From Conidiobolus incongruus B7586 (taxonomy: Eukaryota; Entomophthoromycota; Entomophthoromycetes; Entomophthorales; Conidiobolaceae): DNA of 10,152 bases. The notes under the pieces are model-generated. The model did no database searches. It was not told where the DNA came from and worked only from the letters and a program-made list of their open reading frames with translations. Position 1 is the first letter of the stretch, and every line of letters starts with the position of its first letter. Below are positions 1 through 8,597 of this stretch, piece after piece. The stretch is from the NCBI GenBank assembly GCA_000697335.1, contig JNEM01000130.1:1-10152 (forward strand). Reading direction: 5' to 3'. Made by a program: the position numbers and the translations under genes.

Positions 1-509
1 AAAAATATTTTATAGATATTAACAATATTATAAAAAATTTAATCAACCTTTTATTTAAATATTAATGATAATTATAAATATTCCTATTAGAATAAATATA
101 TACTTTATAAATTAATATTTATCAAAAAAAATTTGAAAATATAATTTAATATAGTTTTAACAAACGATTAATTAAAAAATATATATTTTTATTAATAGGA
201 TTATAGATATATTTATTTTATATAATATTATTAGTAGTTATTTAATAAAACATTAATGAAAATTCTTAAAATTATGGATTATTTAAAAATAACATAAATT
301 TAATTAATAATCAAAATTCAAATGCTATAAAAATAATAAGGTCAATAATATATAGTATAGTATTTATTGCTTAATATAGATTTTTTTAATAAATGATAGA
401 TTAGAATTAAATAAATAATTATTTTGATTTTAAATATTAAATAAAATTAAAATAATAATTTAATAATTAAAATTACTATAGTATAGATTTTAAAAATTTA
501 ATAAATTAT

Positions 510-525
510 AAATAAATAAATAAAT
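510..525. repeat. (AAAT)4 microsatellite
   Basis: Four perfect tandem copies of AAAT lie inside AT-rich intergenic DNA. This is ordinary low-complexity sequence with no visible link to a gene. Confidence 0.7.
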
Positions 526-739
526 CTATTTATAAAATAATAAAAAGTGATTAGAGATTAAATATTCAAATAATATATCAGGTTATAAATTAATAATATA
601 TATTTTTCTTTTTTTATTAAAGTAAATCATAACTATAATATGTTTGGAAAATAAAAATTGTTAATATTAATAATTAGAGTATTATCTATAATGGACGAAT
701 TACTCATTAAAATTTTTAGAATAACTTTCTAATGTGTGA

Positions 740-799
740 TATAAAAGTGTCATAGGTTTTTGACAATTTTACTGTCAAGGAGTGTGATTATATGCACTC
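740..799 (+). promoter_or_regulatory. TATA-like box followed by two hairpins
   Basis: TATAAAAG lies at 740-747. It is followed by TTGACA (760-765) facing TGTCAA (773-778) across a 7-base loop, and then by GAGTG (780-784) facing CACTC (795-799). The two short stems are adjacent and sit in a locally GC-richer island. This could be a promoter with a structured leader, a small RNA, or the eroded end of an insertion. No gene follows within 400 bases except the kinase, so its role is unknown. Confidence 0.25.
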
Positions 800-837
800 T
801 TCAACTAACAATAAAGTATTGATTTAACTTAATTTAT

Positions 838-855
838 ATCCAATAAATATTGGAT
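838..855. promoter_or_regulatory. Palindromic CCAAT/ATTGG element
   Basis: ATCCAATA (838-845) and TATTGGAT (848-855) form a perfect 8-base inverted repeat around AA. Each arm contains a CCAAT box, so two back-to-back candidate sites for the fungal HAP/NF-Y complex lie about 360 bases before the kinase start. The symmetry is seen in the sequence. The binding role is inferred. Confidence 0.3.
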
Positions 856-1123
856 GTTAAAATTTCAATCAATCAAACAGAAAATAATCCTTATCAACAC
901 CAAACATAACGAAAGTTATAATAATATTACAATATTTTATTCTAATATTAATTAGTAATTAAATTCTAAAATATAATCATACTATTTCACTAAATCCAAC
1001 ATATTTCCCCAAGTTCTCCAAACAATTTGATTATCCCACAATCAATTCAACTCAATATTCCTAAAAATCATTTAAATTTATTATAATTAAAATTAACAGT
1101 CTTTTTTAATTCAATTAAATTAC

Positions 1124-1203
1124 GTAAAAATTTTTTATATTAATAATTAACATAGTAATTTATCAATTTATATTAATTTTATAATATACTAATTATTTAA
1201 CAG
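1124..1203 (+). other. Possible intron in kinase 5' leader
   Basis: TACTAAT at 1187-1193 matches the fungal branch-site consensus and is followed eight bases later by a CAG acceptor ending at 1203, ten bases before the kinase ATG. A GTAAAA donor at 1124 would give an 80-base intron. The acceptor and branch site look convincing, but the donor is only one of several possible. Budding yeast PHO85 also has an intron very near its 5' end, so an intron here would fit the family. Removing it leaves the kinase ATG unchanged. Confidence 0.4.
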
Positions 1204-1213
1204 TTTATTGAAT

Positions 1214-2086
1214 ATGTCCAACTCTGAAAAATATATCCCTAAGGAAAAACTGGGGGAGGGTACTTATGCTGTTGTTTACAGAGGAATAAAAAAGGAAACT
1301 AACGAGGTGGTCGCCCTTAAGGAGATTCATCTTGATTCTGAGGAGGGAGCACCTTCCACCGCTATTAGGGAAATTTCATTGATGAAAGAGTTGAAGCATA
1401 AGAACATTGTCAATTTGTTAGATGTTGTTCACTCTGAAATGAGGCTCCTTTTAGTTTTTGAATATATGCAATGCGATTTGAAAAAGTATATGGAGCAACA
1501 TGGTACTTCAGGTGCATTAAAGCCAGCTACTTGTAAAAAGTTTATGAAAGACTTGCTTGAAGGTATTGCTTTTTGTCATGAAAGTCGTGTTATTCATAGA
1601 GATTTAAAGCCTCAAAACTTGCTGATTGATGCAAATGGTAATTTGAAAATTGGTGACTTCGGTTTAGCTCGTTCCTTTGGTATTCCAGTATCTACATTCT
1701 CTTGTGAGGTTGTTACTCTTTGGTATAGGTCACCCGACGTTCTCTTGGGCAGTCGAAACTATTCCACCTCTGTTGATGTCTGGTCCGTTGGATGTATTAT
1801 GGCTGAGATGTATTCGGGAAGACCACTTTTTGCTGGAAGTACCAATGAAGATCAAATAATGAGAATATATCGACTACTTGGTACTCCTAATCCAATTACC
1901 TGGCCCGCTTTATCTTCTCTTCCTAATTACAATATCTCTGTGACTAAGTATCCACCTCAAGATTTGTCAGTTGCTTTGAAAATGATGGATAGCACAGCTC
2001 TCAATTTACTTAATAGGATGCTAATTTATGTACCTGCAGATCGTATATCAGCTAGAGAGGCGCTTCAGCATCCTTACTTTCAATAA
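1214..2086 (+). CDS. PHO85: PHO85/CDK5-type cyclin-dependent kinase
   Basis: This is a complete 290-residue serine/threonine kinase, close to the length of a bare CDK catalytic domain. The glycine loop is GEGTYAVVY (14-22), the ATP lysine is K36, and the cyclin-binding helix is PSTAIRE (47-53) with E53. F82 is the gatekeeper, the catalytic loop is HRDLKPQN (128-135), DFG is 148-150, and the activation segment ends in WYRSPD (170-175). SEEG before PSTAIRE and FGIPV in the activation loop point to PHO85/CDK5 rather than CDC28/CDK1. In yeast this kinase pairs with Pcl cyclins in phosphate, glycogen and cell-cycle control. The T-loop residue is S163, as is usual for this branch, where CDK2 has T160. 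The serine of YRSPD is uncommon, since relatives have A or P. I chose ATG at 1214 because the frame opens upstream only with TTG, and MSNSEKY matches the usual short N terminus. Two tandem TAA stops end the gene. GC content is far above the flanks, and no introns interrupt the frame. Confidence 0.95.
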   Translation: MSNSEKYIPKEKLGEGTYAVVYRGIKKETNEVVALKEIHLDSEEGAPSTAIREISLMKELKHKNIVNLLDVVHSEMRLLLVFEYMQCDLKKYMEQHGTSGALKPATCKKFMKDLLEGIAFCHESRVIHRDLKPQNLLIDANGNLKIGDFGLARSFGIPVSTFSCEVVTLWYRSPDVLLGSRNYSTSVDVWSVGCIMAEMYSGRPLFAGSTNEDQIMRIYRLLGTPNPITWPALSSLPNYNISVTKYPPQDLSVALKMMDSTALNLLNRMLIYVPADRISAREALQHPYFQ

Positions 2087-3175
2087 TAATTAATAAGCTT
2101 GGACATTATTCGCTCCTGAATCATTAAGAACATTTTATTTTCTCATGACGTAAGTGATAAGGAAGTTCTGTAAAGCAATAGATTCATTATAGTTAATGAT
2201 TTATTGAGTAATATTATATTCAATCTATCACTTTCATATTATTATCATTCATTACAATGTAGTTTAATAACTTGATTTAAAATATTTTTACCTTTATTAA
2301 TCTAATTTAATTCAAATGTGATATGTTTATTAGTGGCTTTGATTCCAACTAATTTATTCATTTTTATATTTTCATCATATGACTGAATTAGTTAATTACC
2401 ATTAATTCAAATAATTTAATCCAATAAAATGGGTTAATTATTAAATCTTAATGACTTTAAAATTTATTATTTATATTAAAATCTTTGACAATTAATATTA
2501 AATTTAAAATATTTCATAGAACATTAACTATGAATAATAAAGGACTAATTAATGATTATCAAATAATTTATCTTAATTTAATATAATTTTTGTTTTGATA
2601 ACAAAATATGATATAAATATAATAAAATAACAAATAAATCAACAAATGATTTGAACGATATTAATTAGTGAATCATTAATCAAATATTACAAAACAATAT
2701 CAAAAAATTAAATTTGTTATTTTTATATATTTTTATTAAAACTTATTTAGTGATAATTGAATATCAATCAGTAAAGAAAACTTTTTAAAATCTCATTTTC
2801 AATTAAATATGCCCAAATTGAATGTTGAAATCAGGAAATTTTACTTTGTGAATAAAATCAAATCATCTTAAATTTTTATTAATAGCAAAATAAAATATGA
2901 AATATTCAATATATATCATCAAAGCTTAAATTAATATTACATTTTTTCAAACTTTATAATCCTTGGTATTTAAATTCTAATTCAATTGATTAACAAGTTT
3001 TATTGTTATATTCAATTTAAAGTTTACAATTTTTGTCAATATATCTGTTAGAAAGAATGAACTCAATATATTTTTCATTAAGATCATCTAATATTCAAAA
3101 ATATTACAATATATACAATGTTATCTTTAAATACACAATTCTGTTTTACTATAGTTTCAGATTTATGGCAATAAG
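2087..3175. other. AT-rich intergenic DNA
   Basis: The first 100 bases keep some G and C (including TGACGTAAG near 2147) and are probably the 3' untranslated part of the kinase transcript. The rest is low-complexity A/T with no coding frame beyond about 20 codons and no recognised RNA. If the rDNA relic that follows is real, the right-hand part would correspond to its external spacer, but nothing there can be matched. Confidence 0.5.
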
Positions 3176-5246
3176 CACCTTATCTTTATATAGTTAGATG
3201 CTTTGACTTTGGATATGTACGATTTGAATTGACAAATATCAATTAAAGGTTTATTAATATGCTATATAACAATTTTAATTATGACATAAAATACATCGAT
3301 TAAACAAACAGTTGTAGAGCATAAAACGATATTGATAATTATAACTAGTAAAAATTAAATATTAATGAGGCTACAAATTAATATCTTTGCTATGTTTAAA
3401 ATTAAAATCCAAAATTCGATAATTGAAAATTATGAATAAAACATAATAATCAATTATATATTATTATTATTCATATTTCAAATTAGAGAAATAAAATGTT
3501 TCTCTATATAAAATTAATATTGGTAGTAAATTAATTTTTGAAATGTTATGAGAAATTATATATTGTATATTAATTTGGCATCAAAATTTTACAGTTTGAT
3601 TTAGCAATTTAAAAATATTAATGATTAAAACATAATAGTTATTATAATTTCAAAAGATATATATAAGACAATATATCCAATTACTTAATTCTATTTTTAA
3701 CACATGTATTTTTTAAATATAATGTTATATTTCTATATTTAAATACCTATACAAGTTTATATACTTTGAAAAATATTATTTTCGGAGAAAGCTTTTTTAG
3801 GTAGTTTTATTATATTAATTTAATAGTGATTAATGAATAGATAATTGCTAAATATATACTCAACTTCATTTCATATTTAGTTTTAAATTTTTTACCAGAT
3901 ATTATTATTATTCTCACCCTAATAATGTCAGTGATTTTATATTGAGTATATATATAAAATTAAAATTCATAAATTACTAGATGTAAGAAATAATAATAGA
4001 CGATATAATTATATTTTTCAGTTTAGAATTCTATATTACTTATCATATTTTTATCATTTTCCTTAATGCAGTTCAATCTATAATTAATATGTATAAATAA
4101 ATTATTATTATATGCTACGGGTTTATTCCTGAAATCAAATATAAATAATACAAAAACTATATTATATGCTAAGGTTGTGTTGCCATTGGTAGAATATACA
4201 TATATAGGTGAAGATCGAAGACAGGAATATGATACCGTGTAACTAGTCGTATAATTAATTAAGTTATAAATTCGTGAATTTTCAAATTTTCTAATACAGT
4301 AATTTATTAGACAAATTACAATTGAATTATATCATGATATAACTTTCGGTGCGAGATATGCATTTGCATGATTAAATAGTGTAATATGCAATAGTAATAT
4401 TATTGATATTTTACAAATATTAATTGATTAAATACTTAAAATTTTATATGGTATAAATTGATAATAATTATAATGCTTTAACCAATTATCATATTTCAAA
4501 TAATTAAATAATCTTATAAAATGTTTGATACTTACTGAGGTTTGAATATATATGTTCATGATTTGTAAATATTGCCTAACAGACGAGTAATTATAAATCC
4601 AAACTAGATATATTCTAGTGAAATAAAGAAAAATTAAATTTTATATAATAAAGAAAACAGATTTCTGTGATATTGTTGTATCAAAAACTAAGTAATAAAT
4701 AATGATATATAGCTGATGATCCAGATCTACTGGTTACACAATAAATTATTTTTCAAATATTCAAGAAACCACGGATTTTATAGTTGTCTTTAATTAATTT
4801 TATGAATTATATTGACATAGGTGGACAAGTGGAAAAATGACTTGATCAAAATGTATTATTGAGACTATTATTTAAATAATGAGTTTTCCTGAATTTTAAT
4901 ATTTTAAATTTTTAATGATTTTAGTTTGAAATAAATTTAAGTTGTTTGTATTATTATCAATTCTAGTTAAATTTTTATTCTTAATTAATATTTTGCTAAA
5001 ACAATATGTATAATATAAAGTTTGATTTAATTATCTAATTTTCACTTATATATTCAACACAGTAATTTTAATTATCGGAGCAATATTTTAGTTTTTTTTT
5101 GAAAAAGGAAACCGATAAAATGTACAGTAATCCAAACTGGGTGATTTAATTTTATATCAATTAGATTTGATTCATGGCTTCAAATATGAAACAAAACAGT
5201 TAATTTCAACAATATATATTTCAAAACAAGACTAAAAGGATCATTA
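3176..5246 (+). pseudogene. Decayed small-subunit (18S) rRNA gene relic
   Basis: Short words of nuclear 18S rRNA occur in the correct order on one strand, separated by AT-rich filler. They are TAGT-x-A-x-ATGCTT (3192-3203, 5' end); GTATATTAA (3565-3573) followed by CAGTT; ATACTTTGAAAAA (3771-3783) followed by AAAGC; AATGAATAG (3832-3840); TAATAGACG (3994-4002); and TTGCCA (4180-4185). Next come GATCGAAGAC (4213-4222) with GATACCGT (4231-4238); TGATTTGT (4559-4566) with TTGC, TAAC and ACGAG at near-native spacing; AACAG then TCTGTGAT (4664-4671); GTATTATTG (4853-4861) with TTCCT (4886-4890); and AAGGATCATTACA (5236-5248). The last is the 18S 3' end running into ITS1, with ACAA about 30 bases before it as in the functional gene. 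The span is about 2.07 kb against about 1.8 kb for a working gene. The copy cannot be functional, because universal cores such as the 530 loop are gone. Most changes are towards A/T. The comparison sequence is from memory, so the boundaries are approximate. Confidence 0.65.
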
Positions 5247-5324
5247 CAGGTACGTTAGTAAATATATCAGATTTAATGTTCCTCAAAAGCCCATAGTATA
5301 ATTTTCTTTGAATTTCTATTACTA

Positions 5325-5440
5325 CAATCATGATTGTTGAAATTAAAAATCTTGATGGTGTGTAATGAATAGTAATTGAAATTTATGCAATTGCAATATC
5401 ATCAATTAAATAATTAAGTTTTACATGATTGTTATATTGT
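5325..5440 (+). pseudogene. Possible 5.8S rRNA trace
   Basis: This lies where 5.8S should follow the 18S relic. CTTG (5351-5354), ATGAA (5365-5369) and GAAAT (5378-5382) have spacing within about three bases of the conserved 5.8S segments CTCTTGG, GATGAAG and GCGAAATG. They are followed by ATCATCAATT (5398-5407) and ACAT-xx-TTG (5423-5431), which resemble AATCATCGAATC and ACATTG near the 5.8S 3' end. Each word is short and the local DNA is AT-rich, so this rests mainly on position. An AGCGGA at 5462-5467 could be the start of 28S but is too short to claim. Confidence 0.25.
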
Positions 5441-5667
5441 TAATTCATTATGATTTGCTAGAGCGGATTAGATAAAGTATAAATAATAGAAAAGTTTTTA
5501 ATATCACTAACACGAAATATGTCAGTAAATAGAGTAGTTATATGAAAAATTTCAATTTAAAATTGATAAAAAATCAATTAATTAATATCAAACATTCACC
5601 CTCTAAAATAAAAAATTTGTACCACTTGAATAAAAATAAAAGATCCTCGACTATAAGATATATTTTG

Positions 5668-5700
5668 ATGAGTATTTCTACTTTCAAAATATTGAAATAA
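5668..5700 (+). promoter_or_regulatory. Upstream open reading frame of receptor gene
   Basis: A ten-codon frame, MSISTFKILK, begins at ATG 5668. Its TAA stop shares its last base with the receptor ATG (TAATG at 5698-5702). If the transcript starts upstream of 5668, ribosomes would meet this frame first, and the overlap would favour termination followed by reinitiation. A TATA-like stretch lies just before it at about 5652-5662, which makes it uncertain whether the leader contains the frame. Confidence 0.35.
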
Positions 5701-6686
5701 TGTTCAAACTAAGCTATTTATTCTATATTCTAGAGGTGATAAAATATACTCTAGCCATAATACTGAATGGTGTGGTGTTGTATATCTCTGTATATCGATT
5801 TAGGATTAAAGAGGTTGATATATTGGTTTCATTCATATTGTGTATTGCTGATATACTCTTAAGTGTATATAATTCTATCCACATCCTCTTACATTGGTCA
5901 ACAAATACCAAAATTAATTCGAACGTAACATATTGTAAAACTTATTATGGGATGGGTTATACTTTGGCAATCATCGGGTTTAATAGTTTAAATACTTTGG
6001 GTATCGTTAGGTATATGGCCATTTGTAAAAAAAAGTTAATGAGCAAAAGACATGCAATGATATTATTGGTAATTGGTTCGATATTTCCGGTGTCTCTTGC
6101 GGTCTACCTATCGATTAATATTGGTATACATGATAATCATGGTTATATATACTGTACACTTAATTTTTCTAGGCATTCTGTTGCTTCATATTTAGGATTA
6201 TGTCTAATTTTCCAAGCAATGATTTGTTTATTTATTCTCGTATATTGCTATTTACACATATCATTGTTTTATTATAAATCTTTGAGCTTTTTCGAATTCA
6301 CAAATCCGACTGATGACAAGAGATTTTCATTGGAAAACAATGTTAACCCAAACGACCTTTCAGGAAACCATGAATTGTACGATATTGATGGAGCAATACT
6401 TAAGCAAAAAATGTTGAAGTACAAAGTGATATCTGCACTCAAAATTCAATCAATGATACTCATCTTCATGATAGAGATATTGCCCACTGCATTGATGTGT
6501 ATTATTAATTTCTTTACTCCTATGAGAAATTTTGAGAAAATAGAAGCTTGGGGTATATTTCTAACAAACTTCATTCCATTAACCAATCCAATAATGATAT
6601 TATTTTTACACAATGAAACTAATCAAGAATTTAAATTTTTTTTATTAAAAATTAAGATTAAATTAATAAAGTTATTTTTTAAATAA
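5700..6686 (+). CDS. Rhodopsin-like (family A) seven-helix receptor
   Basis: This is a complete 328-residue membrane protein with seven hydrophobic segments at about 10-31, 41-63, 82-106, 119-141, 161-189, 246-270 and 282-303. Family A landmarks fall in the right places. N23 is the TM1 asparagine, L47-x-x-A50-D51 the TM2 aspartate, and C79 (top of TM3) can pair with C152 in the second outer loop. R104-Y105 ends TM3 exactly 25 residues after C79, P262 is the TM6 proline, and N296-P297 is in TM7. The classical DRY is VRY and NPxxY is NPIMI, so the activation switches are altered. The third inner loop (about 190-242) is long and polar, and the basic tail is short. The protein probably sits in the plasma membrane and senses an unknown ligand through a G protein. 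Family A receptors are rare in fungi but, as I recall, numerous in Conidiobolus. Codon use is much more AT-rich than in the kinase. No introns are seen. I know no ligand or close named relative. Confidence 0.88.
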   Translation: MFKLSYLFYILEVIKYTLAIILNGVVLYISVYRFRIKEVDILVSFILCIADILLSVYNSIHILLHWSTNTKINSNVTYCKTYYGMGYTLAIIGFNSLNTLGIVRYMAICKKKLMSKRHAMILLVIGSIFPVSLAVYLSINIGIHDNHGYIYCTLNFSRHSVASYLGLCLIFQAMICLFILVYCYLHISLFYYKSLSFFEFTNPTDDKRFSLENNVNPNDLSGNHELYDIDGAILKQKMLKYKVISALKIQSMILIFMIEILPTALMCIINFFTPMRNFEKIEAWGIFLTNFIPLTNPIMILFLHNETNQEFKFFLLKIKIKLIKLFFK

Positions 6687-6687
6687 A
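6682..6687 (+). terminator. AATAAA polyadenylation-type signal
   Basis: AATAAA overlaps the receptor stop codon. In DNA this rich in A and T the motif is common by chance, so it is only a candidate for 3' end formation. Confidence 0.25.
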
Positions 6688-7035
6688 ATTTAAAAACAAT
6701 TATAATCAAATATTTTAAAATTTTCAAAATATCTAATACGATTATAAGATATTATCAATATAATAAGTCTTACATCGTACTAAATATATAATATAATAGT
6801 TAATATTAATAGAGGAGAATTTTATATTATTAATAAATTTTATATGGATTTTAACCTTGTAATTTTTTCCATTATTATTTAAAACCTATGAATATACCAT
6901 ATTCGAATATAATGCTGACATTTTCTAATAAACCTCAGTAATAATTAATTTTATACATCAGATTTTTATATATACTCTAAAAACGGATTATTTTCTAAAT
7001 AAATATATCATCAATCAAATTTTATTATAAAGCTC

Positions 7036-7056
7036 ATAATAAGCCATGCTTATTAT
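7036..7056. repeat. Perfect 9-base inverted repeat
   Basis: ATAATAAGC (7036-7044) and GCTTATTAT (7048-7056) pair perfectly across a 3-base CAT loop. It lies about 350 bases after the receptor stop. It has no neighbouring gene, and its role is unknown. Confidence 0.5.
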
Positions 7057-7066
7057 AATTATACTA

Positions 7067-7080
7067 ATATATATATATAT
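7067..7080. repeat. (AT)7 microsatellite
   Basis: Seven uninterrupted AT dinucleotides lie just after the hairpin at 7036-7056. They can extrude as a cruciform, but this is common in DNA of this composition. Confidence 0.6.
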
Positions 7081-8245
7081 TAATAAATTCAGAAAATAAT
7101 TATTTAATAATAATTTTATTGATTAATATTGAAAATTTATATTATTTTTTTTCACTTAAAATAGAATATTTAATAACAAATATTTTTTAATAATTTTATA
7201 AATTAAATTATTTTATTATATTGATTTTTATAATTTAAATTCAAGAAAGTTATTTAAAGATTTATCTTTAATATAATAATAACCAGATTTATATAAAATA
7301 ATTAATAATTTAAAATTTAAAATTCAAAACATATAAATCAGAAAATTAATTAAATAAAGCTATGTATCTTATCAATATGTATTATAAATTTGAATACTTA
7401 AAAGTTTATTTATATTATTGTATACATATAATTATATTATATAAATATCCAAATAAAAATTTAAAATAATAAAATATTTTGATTATAAAATGAAATTTAA
7501 TTTTAAATATATATTTATATAATAATATAAATTATAAAATGATAAAATATATATCATAATTAAATTATATAATTGATAATAGAATGATAAATAATAAATT
7601 AATAAATGGTAGTTATATATTTGAAAATATTAGCCAAATTGCTTGATTTAATTACTTAATATTTTTCAATATAAATGTAATATTAATAAAAATTTAGTTC
7701 AAAAATATTACTATTATTTGAACTGAATAATATGTTAATATTGAATAAGTAAAAATATTGTTTAGTTATATTATTTAAAATATTTATTAATATTAGAATT
7801 CAATATATAATATAATAACAAAATAAATAAATTAAATAATTTTTTATTAATTATGATAATTTTAATTAAATTTCAAATTGTACATAACATAATGCAATGA
7901 AAAATATTTGATATTTAAATTTTATCGAGTATAAAATGATGATTATTTGGAATTTTTTTTTAAAAAATAAAATAACTAATAATTTTGAGCATTGCATTTT
8001 GTCTAAGTGGTTGAAAATTCTTAATATTGTTATTTTATTTTAACAAGGTTGCCTAATCTATTCTCCCATAAAAATTCGTAAACATGCAATAATCAGTTGT
8101 CTATTGGTCATAGTTATCATGATTTCTTAAACAGATACACTCGGTAAATAATATTATAATCAAAATTTAAAATAAAGTAATATTAAATGATTGTATATAT
8201 TTATTGTTTAGAAATTTATTTCAAATTGAAAATTTACGCAACAAT

Positions 8246-8529
8246 TTACAAGCCAGCTTTAAGTTTAGCTAGTTTCATTACAGTATATAATTTAGTAGCG
8301 AACATCATATCTCCATTGAGCTTAATTTTACCTTGCGTGAAAGCTTTTTGACATTGATTGTCCAAGTTTCTAATTTACTAGCTTTGTTTTTCAAATCGAA
8401 TTGGAAAATTCCTTTAACTTTATTAATCAATTGATCCAATACTTTTTCAGGAAAACTTTTGAGAGCGGAATCAATTAATATGAATACTTCAGAAGCTTTG
8501 AATCCTTCAGCAGCAAGTGGACGGGATAT
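8246..8529 (-). pseudogene. SCP2 sterol-carrier-protein domain pseudogene
   Basis: Read on the minus strand, the first part gives SRPLAAEGFKASEVF, then a helix, then KVKGIFQFDLKNK and ETWTIN (to about 8353). This is the N-terminal half of a small SCP2 protein. The second part, in another frame from about 8353 to the stop at 8246-8248, gives CQKAFTQGKIKLNGDMM and ends MKLAKLKAGL, the C-terminal half. About 36 residues that SCP2 normally has between WTID and QKAF are missing, including the ADCTITM-like strand and its following helix. The frame changes at the junction. The codon where the start belongs (8527-8529) is ATA, not ATG, two codons before PLAAEGF. Working SCP2 proteins bind sterols and acyl lipids, often in peroxisomes. 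This copy ends AGL, not a peroxisomal SKL/AKL tail. Identity is strong. The copy is dead through start loss plus an internal deletion, and no introns are seen. Confidence 0.85.
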
Positions 8530-8590
8530 TGTGATATATAGATTATTATATAATGATGATGATAGTATTTGAATATCCTACTCATTCAGC

Positions 8591-8597
8591 TTTTATA
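8591..8597 (-). promoter_or_regulatory. TATA box of the SCP2 pseudogene
   Basis: TATAAAA on the minus strand lies 62-68 bases upstream of the former start codon of the SCP2 copy, a usual distance. It suggests the copy arose with its promoter by DNA duplication and not by reverse transcription. Confidence 0.5.

Larger units (their letters stand above)
1..1213. other. AT-rich upstream intergenic DNA
   Basis: No coding frame or RNA gene is recognisable here. The first 650 bases are almost entirely A and T, with many short homopolymer runs. Base composition becomes more mixed from about 680, where candidate promoter elements appear (listed separately). A stretch at about 985-1065 is richer in C and in CA/TC words and could be the core promoter or 5' leader of the kinase gene. 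Confidence 0.6.
6687..8245. other. Extremely AT-rich intergenic DNA
   Basis: This long stretch is almost pure A and T, with no coding frame and no recognised RNA gene. It contains one strong hairpin and one AT microsatellite (listed separately). A slightly more mixed patch lies at about 7985-8150. I could match that patch to no gene on either strand. Confidence 0.6.

Noticed and set aside
1208-1213. TTG and AAT codons that extend the kinase frame upstream of ATG
   Set aside because: TTG initiation is not expected in a eukaryotic gene, and ATG at 1214 gives the normal family N terminus.
1677-1859. 60-codon plus-strand frame inside the kinase gene
   Set aside because: It is a shadow of the well-supported kinase frame and has no independent features.
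2809-2871. 20-codon frame beginning MPKLNVEIRK
   Set aside because: It is too short and has no family resemblance, promoter or conservation evidence.
4603-4619. ACTAGA/TCTAGT hairpin
   Set aside because: It falls where a variable helix of the 18S relic would be, so it needs no separate explanation.
4716-4793. 25-codon frame beginning MIQIYWLHNK
   Set aside because: It lies inside the proposed 18S relic and is short enough to be chance.
4821-4885. Second match to the 18S GTGATTTGTCTG-to-GAGACC segment
   Set aside because: The copy at 4559-4587 matches better and keeps the order. The later resemblance would break colinearity, and the same bases fit the GTAATTATTG-to-ATTCCT segment.
5723-5911. 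62-codon minus-strand frame opposite the receptor
   Set aside because: It is an antisense shadow of a gene with clear receptor motifs.
6078-6090. GGTTCGAT resembling a tRNA B box
   Set aside because: It lies within the receptor coding frame and has no matching A box or stems.
7995-8060. tRNA-like A-box word (CTAAGTGGTTGAAA)
   Set aside because: No B box, acceptor stem or anticodon arm can be formed around it.
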